From contig JAJUHD010000001.1 in assembly GCA_029268085.1 (NCBI GenBank), positions 19,420-83,419 of the forward strand: a stretch of 64,000 nt of DNA. The letters are read 5' to 3'. The translations under genes were made by a program, and so were the position numbers. Below are positions 8,837-16,870 of the stretch, piece after piece (position 1 is the first letter of the stretch; each line of letters begins with the position of its first letter). The notes below the pieces were generated by a model. It was not told the origin of the DNA. It made no database searches and saw only the letters and a program-made list of their open reading frames with translations. The DNA comes from Bacillota bacterium (GTDB lineage: Bacteria; Bacillota; Clostridia; Oscillospirales; Oscillospiraceae).

Positions 8837-9616
8837 ATGAAAATAATCATACCCATGACCGGATACGGCTCAAGATTTGTGGCGGCGGGATATAAGGAAC
8901 TGAAGCCGTTTATAAATGTGCTCGGAAAGCCTGTAATCCAATGGATTGTTCAGGGCATGTATCCGGGCGAAGAGGATATACTGTTCATTTGCAGGAAAGA
9001 GCATCTTCAGGCAGACAAGGCGATGGAGAGAAATCTTCTTGAAATCGCCCCGACGGCGTCTATTTATGCTGTTGACGACTGGGTCAAGCTGGGACCGGTT
9101 TACGACGTTCTCCGCGCAGGCGATGAGATTGAAGACGACAAGCCCTGTATTATAAACTACTGCGACTTTTATATGCGCTGGGATTGGAAAAAGTTTGAGA
9201 GCGAATTTATAGCAAGGGGGTGCGAAGGGAGCGTTCCCTGCTACACAGGCTTTCACCCGAACCTTATTCCCGAAAAAAACCTATATGCTTCGTGCCTGAC
9301 GGATTCCTCGGACAACCTTATTGAAATCAGGGAAAAGTACTCGTTTGAGAAAGACAAGTTCAAGGCAAAGCATTCGCCGGGAGTATATTGCTTCAAAACA
9401 GGCGCCATCCTCAAAAAGTATTGCCGTATTCTTGTGGAAAGCGGGCAGACCGTAAAAGGAGAATATTATGCAAGCATGCCGTATAATTTTATGGTCAAAG
9501 ACGGCCTTAAGGTATGGGTTCCGACAAACGTTGAATACTTTTGCCAATGGGGAACACCCGAGGATCTGAGCGAATTTTTATTCTGGGTAAATACGGTTAG
9601 AGGTTTCAAGAAATGA
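8837..9616 (+). CDS. Sugar-nucleotidyltransferase-like protein (first of a pair)
   Basis: The N-terminus has the nucleotidyltransferase (GT-A fold) pattern: KIIIPMTGYGSRFVAAGYKELKPFINVLGKP. It is followed by a strand ending in a possible metal-binding Asp (INYCDFYMRW). Length is 259 residues. Its downstream neighbour (9613) is a paralogue, overlapping it by 4 bases. The pair following a class II aldolase homologue suggests that two related activated monomers, or the subunits of one enzyme, are made here. The nucleotide and sugar or alcohol substrate cannot be assigned. Confidence 0.65.
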   Translation: MKIIIPMTGYGSRFVAAGYKELKPFINVLGKPVIQWIVQGMYPGEEDILFICRKEHLQADKAMERNLLEIAPTASIYAVDDWVKLGPVYDVLRAGDEIEDDKPCIINYCDFYMRWDWKKFESEFIARGCEGSVPCYTGFHPNLIPEKNLYASCLTDSSDNLIEIREKYSFEKDKFKAKHSPGVYCFKTGAILKKYCRILVESGQTVKGEYYASMPYNFMVKDGLKVWVPTNVEYFCQWGTPEDLSEFLFWVNTVRGFKK

Positions 9617-10422
9617 ATATTATAATTCCAATGGCCGGAGCCGGCCAGCGTTTCCTGGACGCTGGCTATAAAATGCATAAACCGGCAATACCCACGACGG
9701 ACAGGGCTACCGGAAAAATGCTTCCCATGGTCGTATGCGCGGTAAAGGATCTTCCCGGTAAGCATGATAACGGAGAAAATATCACCTTCATAGACCGGGA
9801 TTTTCACAAGAGAGACGGCGTTGAAGAGGAAATAAAAAGGCATTTTCCAAAGGCCGAGTTCATTACCGTCGATGAACTGACAGAGGGACAGGCCTGCACC
9901 TGCCTTTTGGCGAAAGAGAAGATAAACAATAGCGAACCCCTGCTGATCGCCGGCTGCGACAACGGTATGGTCATGGATCCTGAAAAATTCGAGGCCATGA
10001 CAAAAGCGTGCGATGTACTCGTGTTTACATACAGGAACAATGAGGCGGTGCTAAAAAACCCCAACGCCTACGGCTGGGTAATAACGGACGAATCGGGCAG
10101 GGCGACCGGGGTGTCTGTTAAAAAGGCCATCTCCGAAAGCCCTATGAATGATCACGCGATAGTAGCGACCTTCTGGTTTAGAAGAGGCAGCATGTTTGTC
10201 GATGCGGCAGAAAAAATGATTATTGAAAACGACAGGATAAACAACGAATTTTATGTGGACCAGGCGATCAAATATTGTATTTTATCGGGCTTTGACGTGC
10301 GCGTTTTTGAAATAGACCGCTATATCTGCTGGGGCACTCCGCGCGACTATGAAGATTACCAGAACACCATAAAATACTGGCGGGGTTTTTTATCGGAAGA
10401 AGGACTTATAGATAAAGATTAA
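9613..10422 (+). CDS. Sugar-nucleotidyltransferase-like protein (second of a pair)
   Basis: A 269-residue paralogue of the preceding gene product, with NIIIPMAGAGQRFLDAGYKMHKPAIP as the NTP-binding loop, LLIAGCDNGMVMDP as the metal-binding Asp region, and a shared C-terminal phrase ICWGTPRDYEDY (CQWGTPEDLSEF in the paralogue). The WGTPxD motif is common in nucleotidyltransferases of polysaccharide clusters. An insertion after the signature Lys (TTDRATGKMLPMVV) distinguishes it from its partner. Coupled translation with the first paralogue is likely. Confidence 0.65.
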   Translation: MNIIIPMAGAGQRFLDAGYKMHKPAIPTTDRATGKMLPMVVCAVKDLPGKHDNGENITFIDRDFHKRDGVEEEIKRHFPKAEFITVDELTEGQACTCLLAKEKINNSEPLLIAGCDNGMVMDPEKFEAMTKACDVLVFTYRNNEAVLKNPNAYGWVITDESGRATGVSVKKAISESPMNDHAIVATFWFRRGSMFVDAAEKMIIENDRINNEFYVDQAIKYCILSGFDVRVFEIDRYICWGTPRDYEDYQNTIKYWRGFLSEEGLIDKD

Positions 10423-10435
10423 AGGTGATGGCTTC

Positions 10436-12499
10436 ATGAAACGATTAAAAAGCAGGTTTCATATATTTATGATAGCTATGGTAATAATAAAGCTTGTGCT
10501 GTCAGGTTTTTTCTCTTCCGATTATCAAAACAGGATGTTCATGCCTTTTGTTGCGCAGTTTCTGAATTCGAATGCAAACCCTTACAGCTACTATTACTCA
10601 AACGGCATGCTCGCGTCATTCCCTTACCCGCCTGTGATGCTTTTTGTTGAAAGCATAGGCGGGATCCTTGTAAGGCTTTTTTCATACGCACCTTTATTTA
10701 TTAAAAATATACTTTTTAAGCTTCCGAGCCTGATTTTTGATTTTATAGGTCTTTATTATTTGATGCTCATCTGCAAGGGCAAGAGAAAGTATGTGGCGGT
10801 TCTGTATTTTGCGTCGCCAATAATACTTTTTGCCGTTTACATGCACGGTCAGCTTGATTTGATACCGACCGCATTTTTAATCGGAGCTATCTACTACATT
10901 ACGAGCAGCACCAAGAGAAACCAGCTTTATTATGTCCTTTTGATGACGGCAGCTCTTTCAACAAAACTGCACATTCTCGCAGTAATCCCGCTTATGTTTC
11001 TATACATATATAAAAAATATGGTTTTGCAAGGGCTTGCCTGCTCGTTGCGGCGCCCCTTGCGGCGACTGTGCTGATAATGCTTCCGTTCTGGGGCGAGGG
11101 CTTCGTAAAAACCGTGATTTTCAACGCCGAACAGAATATATTGAGCGAAGTATACATCAGTTATAAGGATATTAAGATATATCTGCCTATTCTGGCCGTA
11201 CTGCTTCTTTATCTGAACGCATTCAGGATAGAGAAAATGAATAAGGACCTGCTCATAAGCTTTTGCGGCGTTCTTTTTTCCATTTTCCTCGCGCTTATTC
11301 CGCCCATGCCCGGCTGGTTTGTTTGGGTTGTGCCATTTATCATGATCTTTTTTGTGGGAGTTAAGGAAAACAAGTACAAAACACTGGCGCTCTACGCCGG
11401 ATTTGTCAGCTTGTATATCGTATATTTCGCGTTTTTCCACAGGACAGAATTTACGGATTTATATTTCTTGAACTTCAGTCTGCAAGGTATGAAGCAGGAC
11501 TCTGTTCTTTACAGAAATATAGTATTTACAGGCCTGACCGCCATGATGATAGCGGTTACCTGGTGCATGTACCAGTTCGGAGTTGCAAGCAACGCTTTTT
11601 ATAAAAGGAGGAATCTGCCTTTCACGATAGGCATTTCCGGCGACAGCGGCAGCGGTAAGAGCCATTTGCTTTCCACTATTGAGGATCTTTTAGGAAACAG
11701 GAACATTCTTTGCATTGAAGGCGACGGCGACCATCGCTGGGAGAGAAGCGACGAGGTCTGGAATAACATCACCCAGCTTAATCCCAAAGCAAATTATCTT
11801 TATCGTCAGGCGAAAGACATAGAAGTCCTTAGAAGCGGGCAATATGTAAAAAGAGTAGAATACGATCATAATACAGGCAAGTTTACAGACGAGAAAAAAA
11901 TTGTACCCAGAAATTACATCATCATTTCGGGCCTGCATTCGTTTTATCTCCCGCAGATGCGCAATCTTCTGGATCTTAAAATATATATGGATACCCAGGA
12001 AAGCCTGAGAAGGTATTGGAAAATCGAGAGGGACACGAGAGTCAGAGGCTATTCTGTCGAGCAGACCCTGCTTCTGATAGAAAAAAGAATCCCTGACGCC
12101 GAAAGGTACATTTATCCTCAGAAAAAGTATGCCGACCTCATCATTTCATACTTCGACGATAATTTGACGGATCCTGCAAGGCTGGATTATAAGGTGTCTA
12201 TGCGTATGTGTCTCCGTCTGAGCACCTCCATCGATGTCGAAACGATTATAGAAAAGCTGTCGGAGAGCAATGTGATAATCGAGCAGGAATTCGAGGAGGA
12301 TTTGAAATACCAGACCATAAAATTCAACGGGGACAAACTGAATGAGATTTCGGTTGACTTTCAGAGCATAGCCGAATCTGCGATTCCGCAGCTGGATGAG
12401 CTTCTTATAGGTTCGCCGAAATGGGACAGTGGAATTAACGGCATTATACAGCTCTTTGTGCTGCTTATCATAAGCAATAAGATGAGAGGCGAAATGTAG
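10436..12499 (+). CDS. Membrane GT-C-like glycosyltransferase fused to a uridine-kinase/PRK-like P-loop domain
   Basis: The 687-residue protein has two parts. Residues 1 to about 385 form a multi-pass membrane domain with about ten hydrophobic segments and a GT-C-like first loop (SSDYQNRMFMPFVAQFLN), similar to polyprenyl-phosphate-dependent transferases. From about 395 it becomes soluble with a Walker A GDSGSGKS (Gly402-Ser409), then IEGDGDHRWER and IIISGLHSFY. This pattern resembles uridine kinase and phosphoribulokinase. The reading frame is continuous, with no sign of a sequencing fusion. A kinase joined to a membrane transferase could phosphorylate a lipid-linked or cytosolic acceptor. 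This is inference; the domain pairing is what the sequence shows. Confidence 0.7.
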   Translation: MKRLKSRFHIFMIAMVIIKLVLSGFFSSDYQNRMFMPFVAQFLNSNANPYSYYYSNGMLASFPYPPVMLFVESIGGILVRLFSYAPLFIKNILFKLPSLIFDFIGLYYLMLICKGKRKYVAVLYFASPIILFAVYMHGQLDLIPTAFLIGAIYYITSSTKRNQLYYVLLMTAALSTKLHILAVIPLMFLYIYKKYGFARACLLVAAPLAATVLIMLPFWGEGFVKTVIFNAEQNILSEVYISYKDIKIYLPILAVLLLYLNAFRIEKMNKDLLISFCGVLFSIFLALIPPMPGWFVWVVPFIMIFFVGVKENKYKTLALYAGFVSLYIVYFAFFHRTEFTDLYFLNFSLQGMKQDSVLYRNIVFTGLTAMMIAVTWCMYQFGVASNAFYKRRNLPFTIGISGDSGSGKSHLLSTIEDLLGNRNILCIEGDGDHRWERSDEVWNNITQLNPKANYLYRQAKDIEVLRSGQYVKRVEYDHNTGKFTDEKKIVPRNYIIISGLHSFYLPQMRNLLDLKIYMDTQESLRRYWKIERDTRVRGYSVEQTLLLIEKRIPDAERYIYPQKKYADLIISYFDDNLTDPARLDYKVSMRMCLRLSTSIDVETIIEKLSESNVIIEQEFEEDLKYQTIKFNGDKLNEISVDFQSIAESAIPQLDELLIGSPKWDSGINGIIQLFVLLIISNKMRGEM

Positions 12500-12666
12500 C
12501 CTGCGCCGACGAGGCTTATAGAAATCGCGATTATCAGTTTCCATTCAAATGCTGATTTATGATATAAAGCGGATTGAGGAATATTCGCCCTAATATCAAA
12601 GCAACGGTAAAACTGCAGGCAGATTAATAAGATGAACTTCAATACAATCAATAAGGGAAAAGCAAT

Positions 12667-13320
12667 ATGATAAAAGCGGTAATATTCGATTTGGACGGCA
12701 CTCTATATGACTATGACAAAGCCCATGCATCGGCTGTCGAAGGCCTTTTCTGCGAAGCAAGCAGATTATTGAGCATCGGCAAAAATGATTTCGCCGATGC
12801 TTTCGAGTGGGGTAAAAATCAAGTCAAAACGAGGGTTCCCACGCAAGGTGCGTGCCATAACCGCCTGCTTTATATAGAAAATGCCCTTGAGTGCTTGGGG
12901 TTTAAGCCTGCAATACACGCGCTGGAGCTTTACGAGTCATATTGGAGCACTTTTCTCGGGAATATGCAGCTCCGCCAGGGCGCAATCGAGCTTTTGAACT
13001 ATCTGCAGGGCAAGAAAATAAAAATATGCCTGTGCAGCGACATGACTGCGCATATACAATACCGGAAGCTAAAAAAATTAGAAATTGCTAAATACTTTGA
13101 CTTTATTGTAACAAGCGAGGAGGCGGGCGTCGAAAAGCCCGACGAAAGGATATTCCGGCTTGCGCTCGGCAAGCTTGGCCTCGACGCGCGCGAAGCGATT
13201 TTCGTGGGCGACAACTTTGAGAGGGACATATCGGGAGCGGCAAACGCCGGCATACAGGCTTTTATTGTAGCACAAAACGACGACATTGCCGAACTGATAA
13301 TGCGAAATCTGCATTCTTAA
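12667..13320 (+). CDS. HAD-superfamily hydrolase (subfamily IA)
   Basis: A 217-residue phosphatase-type protein. The nucleophile motif VIFDLDGTLYDYD is at residues 5-17, motif II Ser/Thr lies in ICLCSDMT, and motif III/IV reads GVEKPDERIF followed by FVGDNFERDISGAANAG. A helical cap lies between motifs I and II. It may dephosphorylate a precursor of the cluster. A 167-base gap before it contains no convincing gene, so it could begin a separate transcript. Confidence 0.85.
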   Translation: MIKAVIFDLDGTLYDYDKAHASAVEGLFCEASRLLSIGKNDFADAFEWGKNQVKTRVPTQGACHNRLLYIENALECLGFKPAIHALELYESYWSTFLGNMQLRQGAIELLNYLQGKKIKICLCSDMTAHIQYRKLKKLEIAKYFDFIVTSEEAGVEKPDERIFRLALGKLGLDAREAIFVGDNFERDISGAANAGIQAFIVAQNDDIAELIMRNLHS

Positions 13321-13354
13321 ATAAAAGACGAAAAAAGAGGTACTCATAAGAATT

Positions 13355-13738
13355 ATGCACAGCAGTATAAAGTCAAAGGAGCTGCTCCGTTTTCTCGTGG
13401 GCGGCGGCAGCGCGGTAGTGACAGACTACATACTCTACAATCTATTCAGCTCGGCCGGGCTGGGCCTTTCCGCTTCAAAGGCCATATCCTTCGTCTGCGG
13501 AGCCGGGGTGGGCTTTGTCATCAACAAGCTCTGGACGTTTGAAAGCAAAGAGTTTTCAAAAGCAGAAATTTTCAGATACATCCTTCTGTATGCCGTTACG
13601 GCCACCGTCAATACACTGGTTAATAAAGCCGTACTTTCGATTTTTCATATAAAGCTTATTGCTTTCCTCGGCGCAACAGCCGTAAGCACGGTATTGAACT
13701 TTCTCGGCCAAAAATTCTATGTCTTTAAAAAGGGGTAA
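13355..13738 (+). CDS. GtrA-family membrane protein
   Basis: A 127-residue protein with four hydrophobic segments in the GtrA/DPMS1 pattern: LRFLVGGGSAVVTDYILYN, a second helix with the family phrase GFVINKLWTF, and a C-terminal NFLGQKFYVFKK. GtrA proteins are thought to flip or help use polyprenyl-phosphate-linked sugars. The next gene is a GtrB/DPM1-like glycosyltransferase, the usual partner, and a GT-C transferase follows, completing a three-component side-chain addition module. Confidence 0.85.
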   Translation: MHSSIKSKELLRFLVGGGSAVVTDYILYNLFSSAGLGLSASKAISFVCGAGVGFVINKLWTFESKEFSKAEIFRYILLYAVTATVNTLVNKAVLSIFHIKLIAFLGATAVSTVLNFLGQKFYVFKKG

Positions 13739-13741
13739 AAG

Positions 13742-14443
13742 ATGAAGCTTTCAATTGTGATTCCGTGCTATAATGAGGAGAAAAATATCCCCCTGATAGT
13801 GTCGAGGTTTGGAGACATAATAAAAAACGAGGATTTAGAGGTCATTCTGGTCAATAACGGTTCGAGAGACAATTCGCAGAAAATATTAGACGAACTGCTT
13901 CCGCAATACCGTTTTTTCAAGACCGTTGTGGTAGAAATAAATCAGGGTTACGGGTATGGAATACTTCAGGGGCTTAAGGAGGCAAAGGGTGAGTATATAG
14001 GATGGACTCATGCCGATATGCAGACGGACCCTGCGGATGTGTTGAGGGCATATGACATTATCGAAAAAAGCGGGGCGCCCAACCTTTTTATTAAAGGGAA
14101 CCGTAAAAACAGATCGTTATTAGACGCTTTTTTCACTGCCGGCATGAGCGTATTTGAAAGCGTCTATCTCGGGAAGCCCCTTTATGATATTAATGCTCAG
14201 CCGACGATTTTTCCCAGAGCGTTCTACAACGGCTGGCAAAATCCGCCTTATGATTTTTCTTTGGATCTCTATTCTTATTATATGGCTCATGTCTTCGGAC
14301 TTGAGATTAAACGCTTTCCGGTGTTGTTTCCCAAGCGCATCCACGGCCATTCCAGCTGGAACACCGGACTGGCTTCAAAATGGAAGTTTATAAAGAGAAC
14401 GCTTGACTATTCGGTGAAGCTAAAAAAGGGCGGTATAAGGTGA
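13742..14443 (+). CDS. Family 2 glycosyltransferase (GtrB/DPM1-like)
   Basis: GT-A fold with SIVIPCYNEEKNIPLIV at the N-terminus, LVNNGSRDNS, and the metal-binding TDP-type motif in HADMQTDPADVL. Length is 233 residues without the C-terminal membrane helices found in GtrB, closer to DPM1-like enzymes. It probably transfers a sugar to polyprenyl phosphate for later use by the GT-C enzyme at 15060. The gene lies 3 bases after gtrA-like 13355 and overlaps the next gene by one base. Confidence 0.85.
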   Translation: MKLSIVIPCYNEEKNIPLIVSRFGDIIKNEDLEVILVNNGSRDNSQKILDELLPQYRFFKTVVVEINQGYGYGILQGLKEAKGEYIGWTHADMQTDPADVLRAYDIIEKSGAPNLFIKGNRKNRSLLDAFFTAGMSVFESVYLGKPLYDINAQPTIFPRAFYNGWQNPPYDFSLDLYSYYMAHVFGLEIKRFPVLFPKRIHGHSSWNTGLASKWKFIKRTLDYSVKLKKGGIR

Positions 14444-15060
14444 TGGAATTTATCAGCCACAGAGTCAACAAAATAAGCGAGCTTGAAAGTCTTCCGACGG
14501 AATATGGCGTTGAAATAGACCTTCGCGATGATTTGAACGGAAGGATATATATTGCGCATAATCCGTTTGAAGCCGGTGACGACTTCGAGGATTATCTCAG
14601 ACACTATCGCCACGGAAGAATGATATTGAACGTCAAAAGCGAGAGAATAGAACATGAAATCCTTCGCCTGGTAGAAAAATATAATATTAAAGACTATTTC
14701 TTTTTGGACAGCACATTTCCGATGATTTTTCTGCTGTCCAAAATGGGCGAAAAAAAACAGGCGCTAAGGTTTTCCGAGTTTGAAAAAATGGATACCATAG
14801 AGGCTATGGCGGGAAAACTGGAATGGGTTTGGATTGACTGCTTCACCAGGATTCCAATAACAAAGGCTGAGCTTGATAAGCTCAAAGGCTGGGGCTATAA
14901 GACCTGCTTTGTGTCGCCCGAGCTCCAGGGAAGGCCGGAAGATGTGGACAAATATATAAATCAGATATCAGAGGAAGGTTTATATTTTGATGCGGTATGT
15001 TCTAAAATTTACATGATGGACAAGTGGAAAAAATACGCGGCAGAGAAGGAAAAAGTTTGA
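14443..15060 (+). CDS. PLC-like/glycerophosphodiester-phosphodiesterase-like protein
   Basis: The 205-residue product resembles a minimal GDPD/PLC-like TIM barrel: ISHRVNKISEL, then EIDLRDDLNGRIYIAHNPF with acidic metal ligands and a His, LNVKSE, and YFFLDSTFP. The usual GDPD insertion domain is missing, so activity on glycerophosphodiesters is uncertain. It may act on the glycerol phosphate made by the TagD pair. GTG at 14440 is an alternative start; ATG at 14443 overlaps the previous stop as TGATG. Confidence 0.6.
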   Translation: MEFISHRVNKISELESLPTEYGVEIDLRDDLNGRIYIAHNPFEAGDDFEDYLRHYRHGRMILNVKSERIEHEILRLVEKYNIKDYFFLDSTFPMIFLLSKMGEKKQALRFSEFEKMDTIEAMAGKLEWVWIDCFTRIPITKAELDKLKGWGYKTCFVSPELQGRPEDVDKYINQISEEGLYFDAVCSKIYMMDKWKKYAAEKEKV

Positions 15061-16694
15061 TGTATATAAAAAATAAGCATATTGAGCTTCCTAAAATATT
15101 ACTGTTCTTTATTGTTATTTCGTGGGGAGCGACTGTCTTTATTCAGAATTTTGTCACAAGCAGCAGCTTCGACATACTGTCTGTCAGGGCGATAGACGAC
15201 GTCGCTTTTCAAGTATCATTAAGAAACATCCACAACTTTACGAGCTTGAAGCAGCTGCTGAATATGAACGACTATGGATACGGCTGGATTTACTGGGCTC
15301 CGATGGCGCTTATTACATATCCGGCATTCCTGCTTCAGCAGGCAAGCGGCACCGCATGGCTGCTTATAGTGCTGCCACGCATGATGTCGCTGGCTTTTGC
15401 GCTTGCCTGCGTGTTCCTGATGTATAAGATCGTTTCGGTTTATACCGACAATGAATGGATAAAGCTGGCTTCCGTCGCTCTGCTGCCATTGTTTCCCACT
15501 CAGGCATACTTTGTAAGCAGATTCAGCACGGTGTCGCAGGCGGTTTTTTTCTGTATGCTCTCGGTGTATTTGACCGTCAAATACGAACAGCTGGACAGAA
15601 AAAAATTAAGGCTTATTCTTTTGGCATGCGCCGGCGCGTTAGGAACAAAGCTTACTACGGTTATAATCGTGCCTATGCTTGCGCTCCTTATACTAAACAG
15701 ATATAACTTCAAATTTAACAAAGATAATTTGAGGGTCTGGGTATCCGAAATACTGCTTGCCGGAGCAATCACGGTTTTTCTGATAAGTCCTGCCGTTCTT
15801 TTTTTCTTTGCGTTTCCTCAGCAGGCTGAAAAATCAGTTAAAGCTATATTCTACTTTGTAAAGAATACTCAGGGCAAAGTGGATGTGATAAGCAACATTA
15901 AAGACGGAGTGTTCAAGGCCTCTTACTACCTGCCGGTATTCTTTGCTCTGATTGCGGGGATGGCCGCAAAGGCCTGCCGTGATTTCAGAGGAAAAGCGAG
16001 CGCTTACAGGTTCGATTTCATCTGCATGTTTGCAGGCTATCTTATAGGCTGCCTGTATCTTTGCATCACAATAGGCACCGGACCGGTTTATGTGCTTCAA
16101 TATTCTCTGTCGATCGGATTCGTACTTCCGCTTGGTTTGACGGCGCTTGATTTGCCGTCGAAAAAAGCGCTGAGGATATTTAGCGCAATAGTATGTGTTT
16201 TAACCGTATTTGTTCAGGCGCATTTTATCCAGCAGCAGGTGACGCGTTCTTCCGCATATAATCCGCTCAGGTATTTTCAAAAAGCAAAAAGCAGCAAGGA
16301 CACGTTGAATCTCATAACTGAGCTGCGGACAGCCGTTGAAAAAAACGCCCCGGACGGTAAAAAAATCGTAATTCTAAGCGATTGGGAGCTTCCGGTGTTT
16401 ATGAGCCCGCTGGAGCATAACAATATAGAATTTTATTCGGTATGGGACAACCTGCATGTCTGGGAAACCTATAAAGCAGACTTCATCGTTCTCTATAAAA
16501 AAAGCAAGGGTTTCATGAGCGAGGAGGATTTTAAGAAGGCTGTATCTTCCGCAACGGAGAACAATATAAAAACCTATCAAAAGGATAGAAGTACGAGAAC
16601 CGAATTTGTCAGAACAAAAACGCTGTTCGGCAAATCGTGGAGCGTAGTTGCCGAGAGTAACGAGTTCGTCGTGTATATGTCAAAAACTAATTAA
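15060..16694 (+). CDS. Multi-pass membrane glycosyltransferase (GT-C, GT39/ArnT-like)
   Basis: A 544-residue protein with about eleven hydrophobic segments. The first extracytoplasmic loop carries acidic residues (VRAIDDVAFQVSL) typical of GT-C catalytic Asp pairs, and the last 120 residues are a soluble domain. The start chosen is ATG 15060, overlapping the previous stop by one base, with AAGGA 9 bases upstream. A longer reading from 15024 would overlap the upstream gene and has no better site. It is the last gene of the cluster and is followed by a bidirectional terminator. Confidence 0.75.
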   Translation: MYIKNKHIELPKILLFFIVISWGATVFIQNFVTSSSFDILSVRAIDDVAFQVSLRNIHNFTSLKQLLNMNDYGYGWIYWAPMALITYPAFLLQQASGTAWLLIVLPRMMSLAFALACVFLMYKIVSVYTDNEWIKLASVALLPLFPTQAYFVSRFSTVSQAVFFCMLSVYLTVKYEQLDRKKLRLILLACAGALGTKLTTVIIVPMLALLILNRYNFKFNKDNLRVWVSEILLAGAITVFLISPAVLFFFAFPQQAEKSVKAIFYFVKNTQGKVDVISNIKDGVFKASYYLPVFFALIAGMAAKACRDFRGKASAYRFDFICMFAGYLIGCLYLCITIGTGPVYVLQYSLSIGFVLPLGLTALDLPSKKALRIFSAIVCVLTVFVQAHFIQQQVTRSSAYNPLRYFQKAKSSKDTLNLITELRTAVEKNAPDGKKIVILSDWELPVFMSPLEHNNIEFYSVWDNLHVWETYKADFIVLYKKSKGFMSEEDFKKAVSSATENNIKTYQKDRSTRTEFVRTKTLFGKSWSVVAESNEFVVYMSKTN

Positions 16695-16812
16695 ACTTAG
16701 AGAAAATGCCGGCAAAGCCGCGGCCTTTTGCCTCGGCGCTTTCATTTCGGGCGGCCGATGGAAATCCAGGGGCGAACCGCATACTTCGGCGAAGGAAGCC
16801 TTACAAAAAAAC

Positions 16813-16866
16813 TTTTCCGCATCGCAGGGCCTTGACGGCTACCGCGATGCGGAAAACTATTTTTTT
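16813..16866. terminator. Bidirectional intrinsic terminator
   Basis: Perfect 13-bp arms at 16813-16825 and 16844-16856 (TTTTCCGCATCGC and its complement) with an 18-base loop. Seven T follow on the + strand (16860-16866) and a run of A precedes (16805-16811), so it can end both the glycan cluster and the convergent protease gene. Confidence 0.85.
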
Positions 16867-16870
16867 ACCA

